A stretch of DNA of 13,900 bases from Candidatus Iainarchaeum sp. GTDB lineage: Archaea; Iainarchaeota; Iainarchaeia; Iainarchaeales; JAXPJC01. The position numbers and the translations under genes are program-made. Under the pieces are notes generated by a model. It did not search any database. It worked only from the letters and a program-made list of their open reading frames with translations, and was not told where the DNA came from. Of the stretch, positions 13,808-13,900 are shown in pieces. The stretch covers positions 1-13,900 of the forward strand of contig JAGVWD010000019.1 in assembly GCA_018304445.1 (NCBI GenBank). The letters are read 5' to 3'. Every line of letters starts with the position of its first letter. Within the stretch, counting starts at the first letter, position 1.

Positions 13808-13900
13808 ATGGGACACACAAAAAAAGTTTCAACAGCAGGAAGATACGGCGCAAGGTACGGCACAGGGATAAGGAAGCGCATAATAAAAATAGAGAAAAAG
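13808..13900 (+). CDS. rpl37ae: 50S ribosomal protein L37Ae (eL43), C-terminus outside window
   Basis: The first 31 codons are visible. MGHTKKVSTAGRYGARYGTGIRK matches the conserved N-terminus of archaeal/eukaryotic L37Ae (pattern TKKVGxAGRxGxRYG, then IRKRV), a small zinc-binding protein of the large subunit. Its CxxC zinc motifs would lie beyond the window. It starts 11 bp after rrp42 with GAAGGTTTTAG upstream, a plausible ribosome binding site. It occupies the position L37Ae has after rrp42 in many archaeal exosome operons, which supports the call despite the short visible part. Confidence 0.85.
   Translation, partial: MGHTKKVSTAGRYGARYGTGIRKRIIKIEKK

Noticed and set aside
1..13900. CRISPR array, insertion sequence or integrase-type element
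   Set aside because: I found no spaced direct repeats, terminal inverted repeats, transposase or integrase motifs. The only clear repeat is the 24-bp duplication in the antitoxin gene.

Overview
The window is archaeal. It carries archaeal-type ribosomal proteins eL15 and eL43 (L37Ae), two RNase P protein subunits (Rnp3/Rpp30 and Rnp2/Pop5), a proteasome alpha subunit, the SBDS ribosome-maturation factor and the exosome genes rrp4, rrp41 and rrp42. Several starts have a TATA-like box centred about 25 to 29 bases upstream, which fits archaeal leaderless transcription. psmA and rrp4 instead have purine-rich ribosome binding sites. Compact genes, many ATGA start/stop overlaps and several unrecognised small proteins would suit a small-genome archaeon, possibly of the DPANN group. 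That placement is a guess, because no marker here is diagnostic to phylum level.

Left end (1-1740). A TIM-barrel sugar-phosphate-isomerase/endonuclease-IV-like gene runs off the left edge on the minus strand. It abuts, head to head, an eL15 gene that has no usable start codon for its first ~35-40 residues, so a rearrangement or assembly join near 425-445 is suspected. Next, on the minus strand, is a probable toxin-antitoxin pair: a DUF4258-like toxin gene split by one frameshift, and a zinc-ribbon plus AbrB/MazE-type antitoxin carrying a perfect 24-bp tandem duplication.

First plus-strand cluster (1740-4879). Five tightly packed genes: an unrecognised 209-residue protein, RNase P Rnp3, an HDDC2/YfbR-like HD phosphohydrolase, a DUF362 protein with two 4Fe-4S motifs, and an unrecognised 103-residue protein. 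Start/stop overlaps or near-zero spacing suggest one transcript.

Second plus-strand cluster (4985-7078). A second, HDIG-type HD protein with a leaderless-type promoter, an EamA/DMT permease, a 52-residue very basic unannotated protein, and RNase P Rnp2/Pop5.

Minus-strand block (7090-9247). A predicted lipoprotein with its own promoter, and a two-gene DrrA/DrrB-like ABC exporter. The ABC promoter region is shared with the divergent LUD-domain gene (9301-9915), with one palindromic TTTAAA in the middle of the 53-bp gap.

Right end (10001-13900). The archaeal proteasome-exosome superoperon: psmA, sbds, rrp4, rrp41, rrp42 and the start of the L37Ae gene. These genes serve protein degradation, ribosome maturation and 3'-end RNA decay. 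With Rnp2, Rnp3 and eL15 they form a known archaeal gene neighbourhood, here broken up by redox, transport, HD-phosphohydrolase and toxin-antitoxin genes.
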